A stretch of 64,000 nt of DNA from NCBI RefSeq assembly GCF_051401765.1, contig NW_027480422.1, positions 22,648,001 through 22,712,000 of the forward strand, given 5' to 3'. A program made the position numbers and the translations under genes. This document shows positions 50,659-62,008 of the stretch, in pieces. The first letter of the stretch is position 1. Each line of letters starts with the position of its first letter. Source of the stretch: Calliopsis andreniformis. Its lineage: Eukaryota; Arthropoda; Insecta; Hymenoptera; Andrenidae. The notes under the pieces are model-generated. The model was not told the origin of the DNA and did not search any database. It saw nothing but the letters and a program-made list of their open reading frames with translations.

Positions 50659-53347
50659 TAGAAATGACCATAACATTCATACTGGTTGCAATTATTCGTT
50701 TTATACCGTGGAAAAACTGTTGTATTTATATTGCATTTTATGCGTCTGGAGTTGTTCTCTAAGGCCCTAACTATTCGACCTGGTGGACCAACGCCCTAGA
50801 GTGAAGCCTAGGTTGCGCGGAACGTAGAAATGACCATTACTTTCACACTGGTTGCAATTATTCTTTTCATACGATGGAAAAACTGTTGTATTTTTATTGT
50901 GTTTTGTGCGTCTGGAGTTGTTTTCTCAGGCCCTAACTATTCGACCTGGTGGACCAACGCCCTAGAGTGAAGCCTAGGTTGCACGAAACGTAGAAATTCC
51001 CATTACTTTCACACTGGTTGTAATTATTCCTCTTATACGATGGAATAGCTGTTGTATTTTAATTTTATTTTGTGCTTCTGGCGTTGACTTCTAAGGCCCT
51101 TGCTATTCGATCTGGTGGAGCAACGCTCTAGAGTGAAGCCTAGGTTGCCCGGAACATAGAAATGACCATCACCTTCACTCTGGTTGCAATTATTCCTGTT
51201 ATACGATGGAAAAACTGTGGTATTTTTATTGTATTTAATGCTCCAGGCGTTGACTTCTGAGGTCCTAACTATTGGATATGCTGGAGCAACGCCCTAGAGT
51301 GAAGCCTAGGTTGCACGGAACGTAGAAATGACCATAACATTCATACTGGTTGCAATTATTCGTTTTATACCGTGGAAAAACTGTTGTATCTATATTGCAT
51401 TTTATGCGTCTGGAGTTGTTTTCTAAGGCCATAACTATTCGACCTGGTGGACCAACGCCCTAGAGTGAAGCCTATGTTGCACGGAACGTAGAAATGCCCA
51501 TTACTTTCACACTGATTGTAATTATTCCTGTTATACGATGCAATAACTGTTGTATTTTTATTTTATTTTGTGCTTCTGGCGTTGACTTCTAAGGCCCTAG
51601 CTATTCGATCTGGTGGAGCAACGCTCTTGAGTGAAGCCTAGGTTGCCCGGAACTTCAAAATGACCATCACCTTCACCTTGGTTGCAATTATTCCTGTTAT
51701 ACGATGGAAAAACTGTGGTATTTATATTGTATTTTAGGCTTCTTGTGTAGGCTTCCTAGGCCCTAACTATTCGATATGGGGGAACCACGCCCTAGACTGA
51801 AGCCTAGGTTGCCCAGAACGTAGAAATGACCATCACTTTCACACTGGTTGCAATTATTCCTGTTATATGATGGAAAAACTGTTGTATCTATTTTGTATTT
51901 TATGCTTCTGGCGTTGACTTCTTAGGTCCTAACTATTGGATCTGGTGGAGCATCGCACTAGGGTGAAGCCTAGGTTGCCCGGAACGTAGAAATGACCATA
52001 ATTTTCCTACTGGTTGCAATTATTCGTTTTACACCGTGGAAAAAGTGTTGTATTTATATTGTATTTTATGCGTCTGGAGTTGTTTTCTAAGGCCCTAACT
52101 ATTCGACCTGGTGGACCAACGCCCTAGAGTGAAGCCTATGTTGCACGGAACGTAGAAATGCCCATTACTTTCACACTGGTTGTAATTATTCCTGTTATAC
52201 GATGGAATAACGGCTGTATTTTTATTTTATTTTGTGCTTCTGGCGTTGACTTCTAAGGCCCTAGCTATTCGATCTGGTGGAGCAACGCTCTAGAGTGAAG
52301 CCTAGGTTGGCCGGAACTTTGAAGTGACCATTACCTTCACTCTGGTTGCAATTATTCCTGTTATACGATGGCAAAACTGTGGTATTTATATTGTATTATA
52401 TGCTTCTTGTGTAGGCCTCTTAGGCCCTAACTATTCGATATGGGGGAACCACGCCCTAGACTGAAGCCTATGTTGCCCGGAACGTAGAAATGACCATCAC
52501 GTTCACACTGGTTGCAATTATTCCTGTTATACGATGGAAAAACTGTTGTATTTACATGGTATTTTATGCTTCTGCTGTGGACTTCTTAGGCCCTAGCTAT
52601 TCGATCTGGAGGAACAACGCCCTAGAGTGAAGCCTAGGTTGCCCGGAACGTAGGAATGACCATCACTTTCACACTAGTTGCAATTATTCCTGTTATATGA
52701 TGGAAAAACTGTTGTATCTATTTTGTATTTTATGCTTCTGGCGTTGACTTCTTAGGTCCTAACTATTGGATCTGGTGGAGCAACGCCCTAGGGTGAAGCC
52801 TAGGTTGCCCGGAACATAGAAATAACCATAACTTTCATACTGGTTGCAAGTATTCGCTTTATACCGTGGGAAAACTGTTGTATTTATATTGTATTTTATG
52901 CGTCTGGAGTTGTTTTCTAAGGCCCTAACTATTCGACCTGGTGGACCAACGCCCTAGAGTGAAGCCTATGTTGCACGGAACGTAGAAATGCCCATTACTT
53001 TCACACTGGTTGTAATTATTCCTGTTATACGATGGAATAACTGTTGTACATATATCGTATTTTATGCTTCTGGCGTTGAATTCTATGTCCCTAACTATGC
53101 GATCTGGTGGAGCAACACCGTACAGTTAAGTCTAGGTTGCCGGGAACGTAGAAATGACCTTTACTTTCACACTGTTTGCAAATATACATTATATACGATG
53201 GAAAAGCTGTTGTATTTATATTGTATTTTATGCTTCTGGCGTTGTCTTCTTAGGCCCTAACTATTCGATCTGGTGGAACAACGCCCTAGAGTGAAGCCTA
53301 GGCTGCCCGGACCGTAGAAATGACCATAACTTTCACGCTGGTTGCAA
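50659..53347 (+). repeat. Short-period (3-5 monomer) duplicated segment
   Basis: A monomer type with ATTCGACCTGGTGGACC recurs at 50275, 50773, 50939, 51437, 52101, 52931 and 53761, that is, three to five monomers apart in most steps. The stretch 50275-50800 is copied at 50939-51460 (664 bp, four monomers), and 51437-51800 at 52101-52460 (664 bp). Other local markers are AACTGTGGTATTTATATTG, TTGTGTAGGCTTC and CGATATGGGGGAACCACGCC. The last 350 bp copy 41.0-41.7 kb. Confidence 0.85.
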
Positions 53348-54144
53348 TTATTCTTTTCATACGATGGAAAAACTGTTGTATTTTTATTGTATTTTATGCT
53401 TCGGGCGTTGACTTCTAAGGCCGTAGCTATTCGATCTGGAAGAGCAACACCCTAGAGTTAAGTCTAGGATGTCCGGAACGTAGAAATGGCCATTGCTTTC
53501 ACGCTGGTTGCACTTATTCGTTTGATACGATGGAAAAGCTCTTGTACATATATCGTATTTTATGCTTCTAGCGTTGACTTCTAAGGACATAACTATTCGA
53601 TCTGGTGGAGCAACGCCCTAGGGTGAAGCCTAGGTTGCCTGGAACTTTGAAGTGACCATAACTTTCATACTGGTTGCAATTATCCGTTTTATACCGTGGA
53701 AAAACTGTTGTATTTATTTTGTATTTTATGCGTCTGGAGTTGCTTTCTAAGGCCCTAACTATTCGACCTGGTGGACCAACGCCCTAGAGTGAAGCCTATG
53801 TTGCACGGAACGTAGAAATGCCCATTACTTTCACACTGGTTGTAATTATTCCTGTTATACGATGGAATAGCTGTTGTATTTTAATTTTTTTTTGTGCTTC
53901 TGGCGTTGACCTCTAAGGCCCTTGCTATTCGTTGTGGTGGAGCAACGCTCTAGAGTGAAGCCTAGGTTGCCCGGAACATAGAAATGTCCATCACCTTCAC
54001 TCTGGTTGCAATTATTCCTGTTATACGATGGAAAAACTGTGGTATTTTTATTGTATTTTATGCTCCGGGCGTTGACTTCTGAGGTCCTAACTATTGGATA
54101 TGCTGGAGCAACGCCCTAGAGTGAAGCCTAGGTTGCACGGAACG
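53348..54144 (+). repeat. 4.8-monomer block, copy 2
   Basis: Second copy of 49862-50658, with the same CTGGAAGAGCAACACC and TTCTAGCGTTGAC markers. It ends where GATATGCTGGAGC is followed by AATGCCCATTACTTTC instead of AATGACCATAACATTC. Confidence 0.88.
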
Positions 54145-54999
54145 TAGAAATGCCCATTACTTTCACACTGCTTGTAATTATTCCTGTTATACGATGGAAT
54201 AACTGTTGTATTTTTATTTTATTTTGTTCTTATGGCGTTGACTTCTAAGGCCCTAGCTATTCGATCTGTTGGTGCAACTCTCTAGAGTGAAGCCTAGGTT
54301 GCCCGGAACTTTGAAGTGACCATCGCCTTCACTCTGGTTGCTATTATTCCTGTTATACGATGGAATAACTGTTGTATTTTTATTTTATTTTGTGCTTCTG
54401 GCGTTGACTTCCAAGGCCCTAGCTATTCGATCTGGTGGAGCAACGCTCTTTAGTGAAGCCTAGGTTGCCCAGAACTTAAAAATGACCATCACCTTCACCT
54501 TGGTTGCAATTATTCCTGTTATACGATGGAAAAACTGTGGTATTTATATTGTATTTTATGCTTCTTGTGTAGGCTTCTTAGGCCCTAACTATTCGATATG
54601 GGGGAACCACGCCCTAGACTGGAGCCTAGGTTGCCCAGAACGTAGAAATGACCATCACTTTCACACTGGTTGCAATTATTCCTGTTATATGATGGAAAAA
54701 CTGTTGTATCTATTTTGTATTTTATGCTTCTGGCGTTGACTTCTTAGGTCCTAACTATTGGATCTGGTGGAGCATCGCCCTAGGGTGAAGCCTAGGTTGC
54801 CCGGAACGTAGAAATGACCATAATTTTCCTACTGGTTGCAATTATTCGTTTTACACCGTGGAAAAGGTGTTGTATTTATATTGTATTTTATGCGTCTGGG
54901 GTTGTTTTCTAAGGCCCTAACTATACGGCCTGGTGGAGCATCGTCCTAGAGTGAAGCCTAGATTGCGCGGAACGTAGAAATGGCCATTACTTTCACACA
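54145..54999 (+). repeat. Transition segment to the right-hand domain
   Basis: Monomers of the CTGTGGTATTTATATTG and GGGGGAACCACGCC types; part (54633-54900) repeats 51811-52080 at 2822 bp (17 monomers). Near 54920 the first TATACGGCCTGGTGGAGCATCG monomer appears, and the subtype mix changes. Confidence 0.8.
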
Positions 55000-56699
55000 G
55001 GTTGCAATTATTCCGTTTATAGGATGGAAAAACTGTTTGATTTATATTGTATTTTGTGCTTCGGGCGTGGACTTCTAAGGCCTAGCTTTCGATCTGGTGG
55101 AGAAACGACCTAGAGTGAAGCCTAGGTTGCAAGGAACGTAGAAATGACCATTACTTTCACACTGGTTGCAATCATTCCTGTTATACGATGGAAATGCTGT
55201 TGTATTTGTATTGTATTTTATGCTTCTGGCGTTGACTACTAAGCTCGTAGGTATTCAATGTGGTGGAGCAACGCCCTAGTGTGAAGCCTAGGTTGCCCGG
55301 AACGTAGAAATGACCATAACTTTCAGACCGGTTGCAATTATTGGTTCTATACGATGAAAAAACTGTTGTAATATTATTGTATTTTATGCGTCTGGCGTTG
55401 TTTTCTAAGGTCCTAACTATTCGACCTGGTGGATAATCGACCTAGAGCGAAGCCTAGGTTGCCAGAAACGTAGAAATGACCATTACTTTCACACTGGTTC
55501 GAATTATTCCTTTTATACGATGGAAAATCTGTTGTATTTTTATTGTATTTTATGCGTCTGGCGTTGTTTTCTAAGGCCCTAACTATTCGACCTGGTGGAG
55601 CAACGCCCTAGAGTGAAGCCTAGGTTGGCCGGAGCATAGAAATGACCACTACTTTCACACTGGTTGCAATTATTCCTTTTATACGATGGAAAATCTGTTG
55701 TATTTTTATTGTATTTTATGCGTCTGGCGTTGTTTTCTAAGGCCCTACTTATTCGACCGGGTGGAACAACGCCCTAGAGTGAAACCTAGGTTGCACGGAA
55801 CGTAGAAATGGCCATTACTTTCACACAGGTTGCAATTATTCCTGTTATACGTTGGAAAAACTGTTGTATTTTTATTTCATTTTATGCTTCTGGCGTTGAC
55901 TTCTAAGGCCCTAGATATTCGATCTGGTGGAGCATCGCCCTAGAGTGAAGCCTAGATTTCGCGGAACGTAGAAATCTCCATCACTTTCACACTGGTTGCA
56001 ATTATTCCGTTTATAGGATGGAAAGACTCTTGTATTTGTATTATATTTTATGCTTCTGGCGTTGACTTCTAAGCTCGTAGCTATTCAATGTGGTAGAGCA
56101 ACGCCCTAGAGTGAAGCCTAGGTTGCCCGGAACGTAGAAATGACCATTACTTTCAGACCGGTTGCAATTATTGGTTTTATACGATGGAAAAACTGTTGCA
56201 ATATTATTGTATTTTATGCGTTCGGCGTTGTTTTCTAAGGCCCTACCTATTCGACCGGGTGGAGCAACGCCCTAGAGTGAAACCTAGGTTGCACGGAACG
56301 TAGAAATGGCCATTACTTTCACACAGGTTGCAATTATTCCTGTTATACGTTGTAAAAACTGTTGTATTTTTATTTCATTTTATGCTTCTGGCGTTGACTT
56401 CTAAGGCCCTAGCTACTCGATCTGGTGGAGCATCGCCCTAGAGTGAAGCCTAGATTTCGCGGAACGTAGAAATCTCCATCACTTTCACACTGGTTGCAAT
56501 TATTCCGTTTATAGGATGGAAAGACTCTTGTATTTGTATTATATTTTATGCTTCTGGCGTTGACTTCTAAGCTCGTAGCTATTCAATGTGGTAGAGCAAC
56601 GCCCTAGAGTGAAGCCTAGGTTGCCCGGAACGTAGAAATGACCATTACTTTCAGACCGGTTGCAATTATTGGTTTTATACGATGGAAAAACTGTTGCAA
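55000..56699 (+). repeat. Right-hand subfamily with 3-monomer tandem duplications
   Basis: Subtypes here are rare or absent to the left: CCGTTTATAGGATGG, CTGGTTCGAATTATTCC, TTGTAATATTATTGTATTTT, TTTTATTTCATTTTATGC and GCGTCTGGCGTTGTTTTC. The stretch near 55741-56230, starting GGCCCTACTTATTCGACCGGG, is followed by a copy from 56239. The TTTCAGACCGGTTGC monomer at 56151 recurs at 56649. Both steps are 498 bp. Confidence 0.88.
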
Positions 56700-58691
56700 T
56701 ATTATTGTATTTTATGCGTTCGGCGTTGTTTTCTAAGGCCCTAACTATTCGACCTGGTGGAGCAACGCCCTAGTGTGAGGCCTAGGTTGCACGGAACGTA
56801 GAAATGACCATTACTTTCACACTGGTTGCAATTATTCCCGTTATACCATGGTAAAACTTCTGTATCTATATTGTATTTTGTGCTTCGGTGGCTGACTTCT
56901 TAGGCCCTAAATATTCGATCTGGTGGAGCAACGCCCTAGAGTGAAGCCTAGCTTGCCCGGAACGTAGAAATGACCACTACTTTCACACTGGTTGCAATTA
57001 TTCATGCTATACTATGGAAAAACTGTTGTATTTTTATTGTATTTTATGCGTCTGGCGTTGTTTTCTAAGGACCTAACTATTCGACCTGGTGGAGCAAGGC
57101 CCTAGAGTGAAGCCTAGGTTTGCCGGAACATAGAAATGTCCACTACTTTCACACTGGTTCGAATTATTCCTTTTATACGATGGAAAAACTGTTAAATTAT
57201 TATTGTATTTTAGGCGCCTGGCGTTGTTTTCTAAGGCCCTAACTATTCGACCTGATGGAGCAACGCCCTAGAGTGAAGCCTAGGTTGCCCGAAACGTAGT
57301 AATGGCCATTACTTTCACACAGGATGCAATTATTCCTGTTATACGATGGAAAAACTGTTGTATTTTTATTTTATTTTATGCTTCTGGCGTTGACTTCTAG
57401 GGCCCTAGCTATTCGACCTGGTGGAGCAACGCCCTAGAGTGAAGCCTAGGTTGCCCGGAACGTAGAAATCACTATCACTTTCACACTGGTTGCAATTATC
57501 CCGTTTGTACGATGGAAAAACTGTTGTATTTATATTGTATTTTGTGCTTCGGGCGTTGACCTCTAAGGCATAGCTATTCGATCTGGTGGAGAAACGACCT
57601 AGGGTGAAGCCTAGGTTGCCACAAACGTAGAAATGACAAGTACTTTCACACTGTTTGCAATTATTCCTTTTATACGATGGTAAATCGGTTGTATTTTTAT
57701 TTTATTTTATGCTTCTGGTGTTGGCTTCTAAGGCCCTAGCTATTCGATCTGGTGGAGCAACGCCCTAGAGTGAAGCATACGTTGCACGGAACGTAGAAAT
57801 GACCATTACTTTCACACAGGTTCGAATTATTCCTTTTATACGTTGGAAAAACTGTTGTATTATTATTGTATTTTAGGCGCCTGGCGTTCTTTTCTAAGGC
57901 CCTAACTATTCGACCTGGTGGAGCAACGCCCTAGAGTGAAGCCTGTGTTGCCCGGAACGTAGAAATGACCATTACTTTCACACTGGTTCGAATTATTCCT
58001 TTTACACGATGGCAAATCTGTTGTATTTTTATTGTGTTTTATGCGTCTGGCGTTGTTTTCTAAGGCCCTAACTATTCGACGTGGTGGAGCAACGCCCTAG
58101 AGTGAAGCCTAGGTTACACGGAACGTAGATATGACCATTACTTTCACACTGGCTGCAATTATTCCCGTTATACCATGGCAAAACTTCTGTATTTATATTG
58201 TATATTGTGCTTCGGAGGTTGACTTCTAAGGCCCTAGCTATTCGATCTGGTGGAGAATCGACCTAGAGCGAAGCCTAGGTTGCCAGAAACGTAGAAATGG
58301 CCATTGCTTTCACACAGGTTGCAATTATTCCTGTTATACGTTGGAAAAACTGTTGTATTTTTATTTCATTTTATGCTTCTGGCGTTGACTTCTAAGGCCG
58401 TAGCTATTCGATGTGGTGCAGCAACGCCCTGGAGTGAAGCCTAGGTTACCCGGAACGTAGAAGTGACCATACCCTTCACACTGATTGCAATTATTCCTGT
58501 TATACGATGGAAAAACTGTTGTATTTCTATTGTATTTTATGCTCCTGGCGTTGACTTCTTAGGCCCTAACTATTCGATCTCGTTGAGCAACGCCCTAGAG
58601 TGAAGCCTAGGTTGCACGCAACGTAGAAATGCCCATTACTTTCACACTGGTTGTAATTATTCCTGTTATACGATGGAATAACTGTTGTATT
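56700..58691 (+). repeat. ~12-monomer block, copy 1 of the 32-monomer-spaced pair
   Basis: Markers in order are GTGTGAGGCC, CGGTGGCTGACTTC, TTCATGCTATACTATGG, GGTTTGCCGGAACATAG, TTTTAGGCGCCTGGCG, AACGTAGTAATGGCC, GGCATAGCTATTCG, GCCACAAACGTAG, AGCATACGTTGCACGG, GGTGGAGAATCGACC and CTCGTTGAGCAACG. The same order reappears from about 62009 to the window end at a constant offset of 5309 bp. Confidence 0.92.
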
Positions 58692-61600
58692 TTTATTTTA
58701 TTTTGTGCTTCTGGCGTTGACTTCTAAGGCCCTAGCTATTCGATCTGGTGGAGCAACGCTCTAGAGTGAAGCCTAGGTTGCCCGGAACGTAGAGGTGACC
58801 ATCACCTTCACTCTGGTTGCAATTATTCCTGTTATACGATGGAAAAACTGTGGTATTTATATTGTATTTTATGCTTCTTGTGTAGGCTTCTTAGGCCCTA
58901 ACTATTCGATATGGGGGAACCACGCCCTAGACTGAAGCCTAGGTTGCCCGGAACGTAGAAATGACCATCACTTTCACACTGGTTGTAATTATTCCTGTTA
59001 TACGATGGAATAACTGTTGTATTTTTATTTTATTTTGTGCTTCTGGCGTTGACTTCTAAGGCCCTAGCTATTCGATCTGGTGGTGCAACGCTCTAGAGTG
59101 AAGCCTAGGTTGCCCGGAACTTTGAAGTGACCATAACTTTCATAGTGGTTGCAATTATTCGTTTGATACCGTGGAAAAACTGTTGTATTTATATTGTATT
59201 TTATGCGTCTGGAGTTGTTTTCTAAGGCCCTAACTATTCGACCTGGTGGACCAACGCCCTACAGTGAAGCCTAGGTTGCACGGAACGTAGAAGTGCCCAT
59301 TACTTTCACACTGGTTGTAATTATTCCTGTTATACTATGGAATAACTGTTGTATTTTTATTTCATTTTATGCTTCTGGCGTTGACCCCTATGGCCCTAGC
59401 TATTCGATCTAGTGGAGCAACGCCCTAGAGTGAAGCCTGTGTTGCCCGGAACGGAGAAATGACCATTACTTTCACACTGGTTCGAATTATTCCTTTTATA
59501 CGATGGAAAATCTGTTGCATTTTTATTGTATTTTATGCGTCTGGCGTTGTTTTCTAAGGCCCTAACTATACGGCCTGGTGGAGCAACGCCCTAGAGTGAA
59601 GCCTAGGTTGTACGGAACGTAGAAATGGCCATTACCTTCACACAGGTTGCAATTATTCCTGTTATACGTTGGAAAAACTGTTGTATTTTTATTTCATTCT
59701 ATGCTTCTTGAGTTGACTTCTAAGGCCCTAGCTACACGATCTGGTGGAGCATAGCCCTAGAGTGAAGCCTAGATTGCGCGGAACGTAGAAATCACCATCA
59801 CTTTCACATTGGTTGCAATTATTCCGTTTATAGGATGGAAAAACTGTTGTATTTATATTGTATTTTGTGCTTCGGGCGTGGACTTCTAAGGCCTAGCTTT
59901 CGATCTGGTGGAGAAACGACCTAGAGTGAAGCCTAAGTTGCACGGAACGTAGAAATGACCATTACTTTCACACTGGTTGCAATCATTCCCGTTACACCAT
60001 GGTAAAACTTCTGTATTTATATTGTATTTTGTGCTTCTGGCGTTGACTTCTAAGGCCCTAGCTATACGATCTGGTGGAGCAACGCTCTAGAGTGAAGCCT
60101 AGGTTGCCCGGAACGTAGAAATGACCATTACTTTCAGACCGGTTGCAATTACTGGTTTTATACGATGAAAAAACTGTTGTAATATTATTGTATTTTATGC
60201 GTCTGGCGTTGTTTTCTAAGGCCCTAACTATTCGACCTGGTGGAGCAACGCCCTAGAGTGAAACCTAGGTTGCACGGAACGTAGAAATGACCATTACTTT
60301 CACACTGGTTGCAATTATTCCCGTTACACCATGGTAAAACTTCTGTATTTATATTGTATTTTGTGCTTCTGGCGTTGACTTCTAAGGCCCTAGCTATACG
60401 ATCTGGTGGAGCAACGCTCTAGAGTGAAGCCTAGGTTGCCCGGAACTTAATAATGACCATCACCTTCACTCTGGTTGCAATTATTCCTGTTATACGATGG
60501 AAAAACTGTGGTATTTATATTGTATTTTATGCTTCTTGTGTAGGCTTCTTAGGCCCTAACTATTCGATATGGGGGAACCACGCCCTAGACTGAAGCCTAG
60601 GTTGCCCGGGACGTAGAAATGATCATCACTTTCACACTGGTTGCATTTATTCCGGTTATACGATGGAAAAACTGTTGTATTTACGTTGTATTTTATGCTT
60701 CTGCTGTAGACTTCTTAGGCCCTAGCTATTCGATCTGGAGGAACAACGCCCTACAGTGAAGCCTAGGTTGCCCGGAACGTAGAAATGACCATCACTTTCA
60801 CACTAGTTGCAATTATTCGTGTTATATGATGGAAAAACTGTTGTATCTATTTTGTATTTTATGCTTCTGGCGTTGACTTCTTAGGTCCTAACTATTGGAT
60901 CTGGTGGAGCAACGCCCTAGGGTGAAGCCTAGGTTGCCCGGAACGTAGAAATGACCATAATTTTCCTACTGGTTGCAATTATTCGTTTTACACCGTGGAA
61001 AAACTGTTGTATTTATATTGTATTTTATGCGTCTGGAGTTTTTTTCTATGGCCCCAACTGTTCGACCTTGTAGTCCAACGCCCTAGAGTGAAACCTAGGT
61101 TACACGGAACGTAGGTATGCCCATTACTATCACACTGGTTGTAATTATTCTTGTTATACGATGGAATAACTGTTGTATTTTTATTTTATTTTGTGCTTCT
61201 GGCGTTGACTTCTAAGGCCCTAGCTATTCGATCTGGTGCAGCAACGCTCTAGAGTGAAGCCTAGGTTGCCCGGAACTTAAAAATTACCATCACCTTCACT
61301 CTGGTTGCAATTATTCCTGTTATACGATGGAAAAACTGTGGTATTTATATTGTATTTTATGCTTCTTGTGTAGGCTTCTTAGGCCCTAACTATTCGATCT
61401 GGTGGAGCAACGCCCTACAGCGTAACCTAGGTTGCCCGGAACGTAGAAATGACCTTTACTTTCACACTGTTTGCAAATATACACTATATACGGTGGAAAA
61501 GCTGTTGTATTTATATTGTATTTTATGCTTCTGGCGTCGATTTCTTAGGCCCTAACTATTCGATCTGGTGGAACAATGCCCTAGAGTGAAGCCTAGGTTG

Positions 61601-62008
61601 CCCGGAACGTTGAAATGACCATAACTTTCACACTGGTTGCAATTATTCGTTTTATACAATGGAAAAACTGTTCTATTTATTTCGTATTTTATGCTTCAGG
61701 AGCTGAATTCTAAGTCCCTAGATATTCGATCTGGTGGAGCAGCGCCCTAGAGTGAAGCCTAGGTTACCGGGAACATAGAAATGACCAGTACCTTCACACA
61801 GGTTGCAATTATTCCTGTTATACGGTGAAAAAGCTGTTGTATATTTATTTCATTTTATGCTTCTGGCGTTGACTCCTAAGGCCCTAGCTATTCGATCTAG
61901 TGGAGCAACGCCCTAGAGTGAAGCCTGTGTTGCCCGGAACGGAGAAGTGACCATTACTTTCACGCTGGTTCGAATTATTCCTTTTATACGATGGAAAATC
62001 TGTTGTAA
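58692..62008 (+). repeat. Mixed segment between the two 32-monomer-spaced copies
   Basis: Monomers of the TGTGTAGGCTTC / GGGGGAACCACGCC type (near 58870 and 60535) alternate with right-hand types. A two-monomer duplication puts CCGTTACACCATGGTAAAAC at 59989 and 60321 (332 bp apart). A TTTGCAAATATACACTATATACGG monomer near 61470 is an isolated member of the left-domain subtype. No non-satellite sequence is present. Confidence 0.82.
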
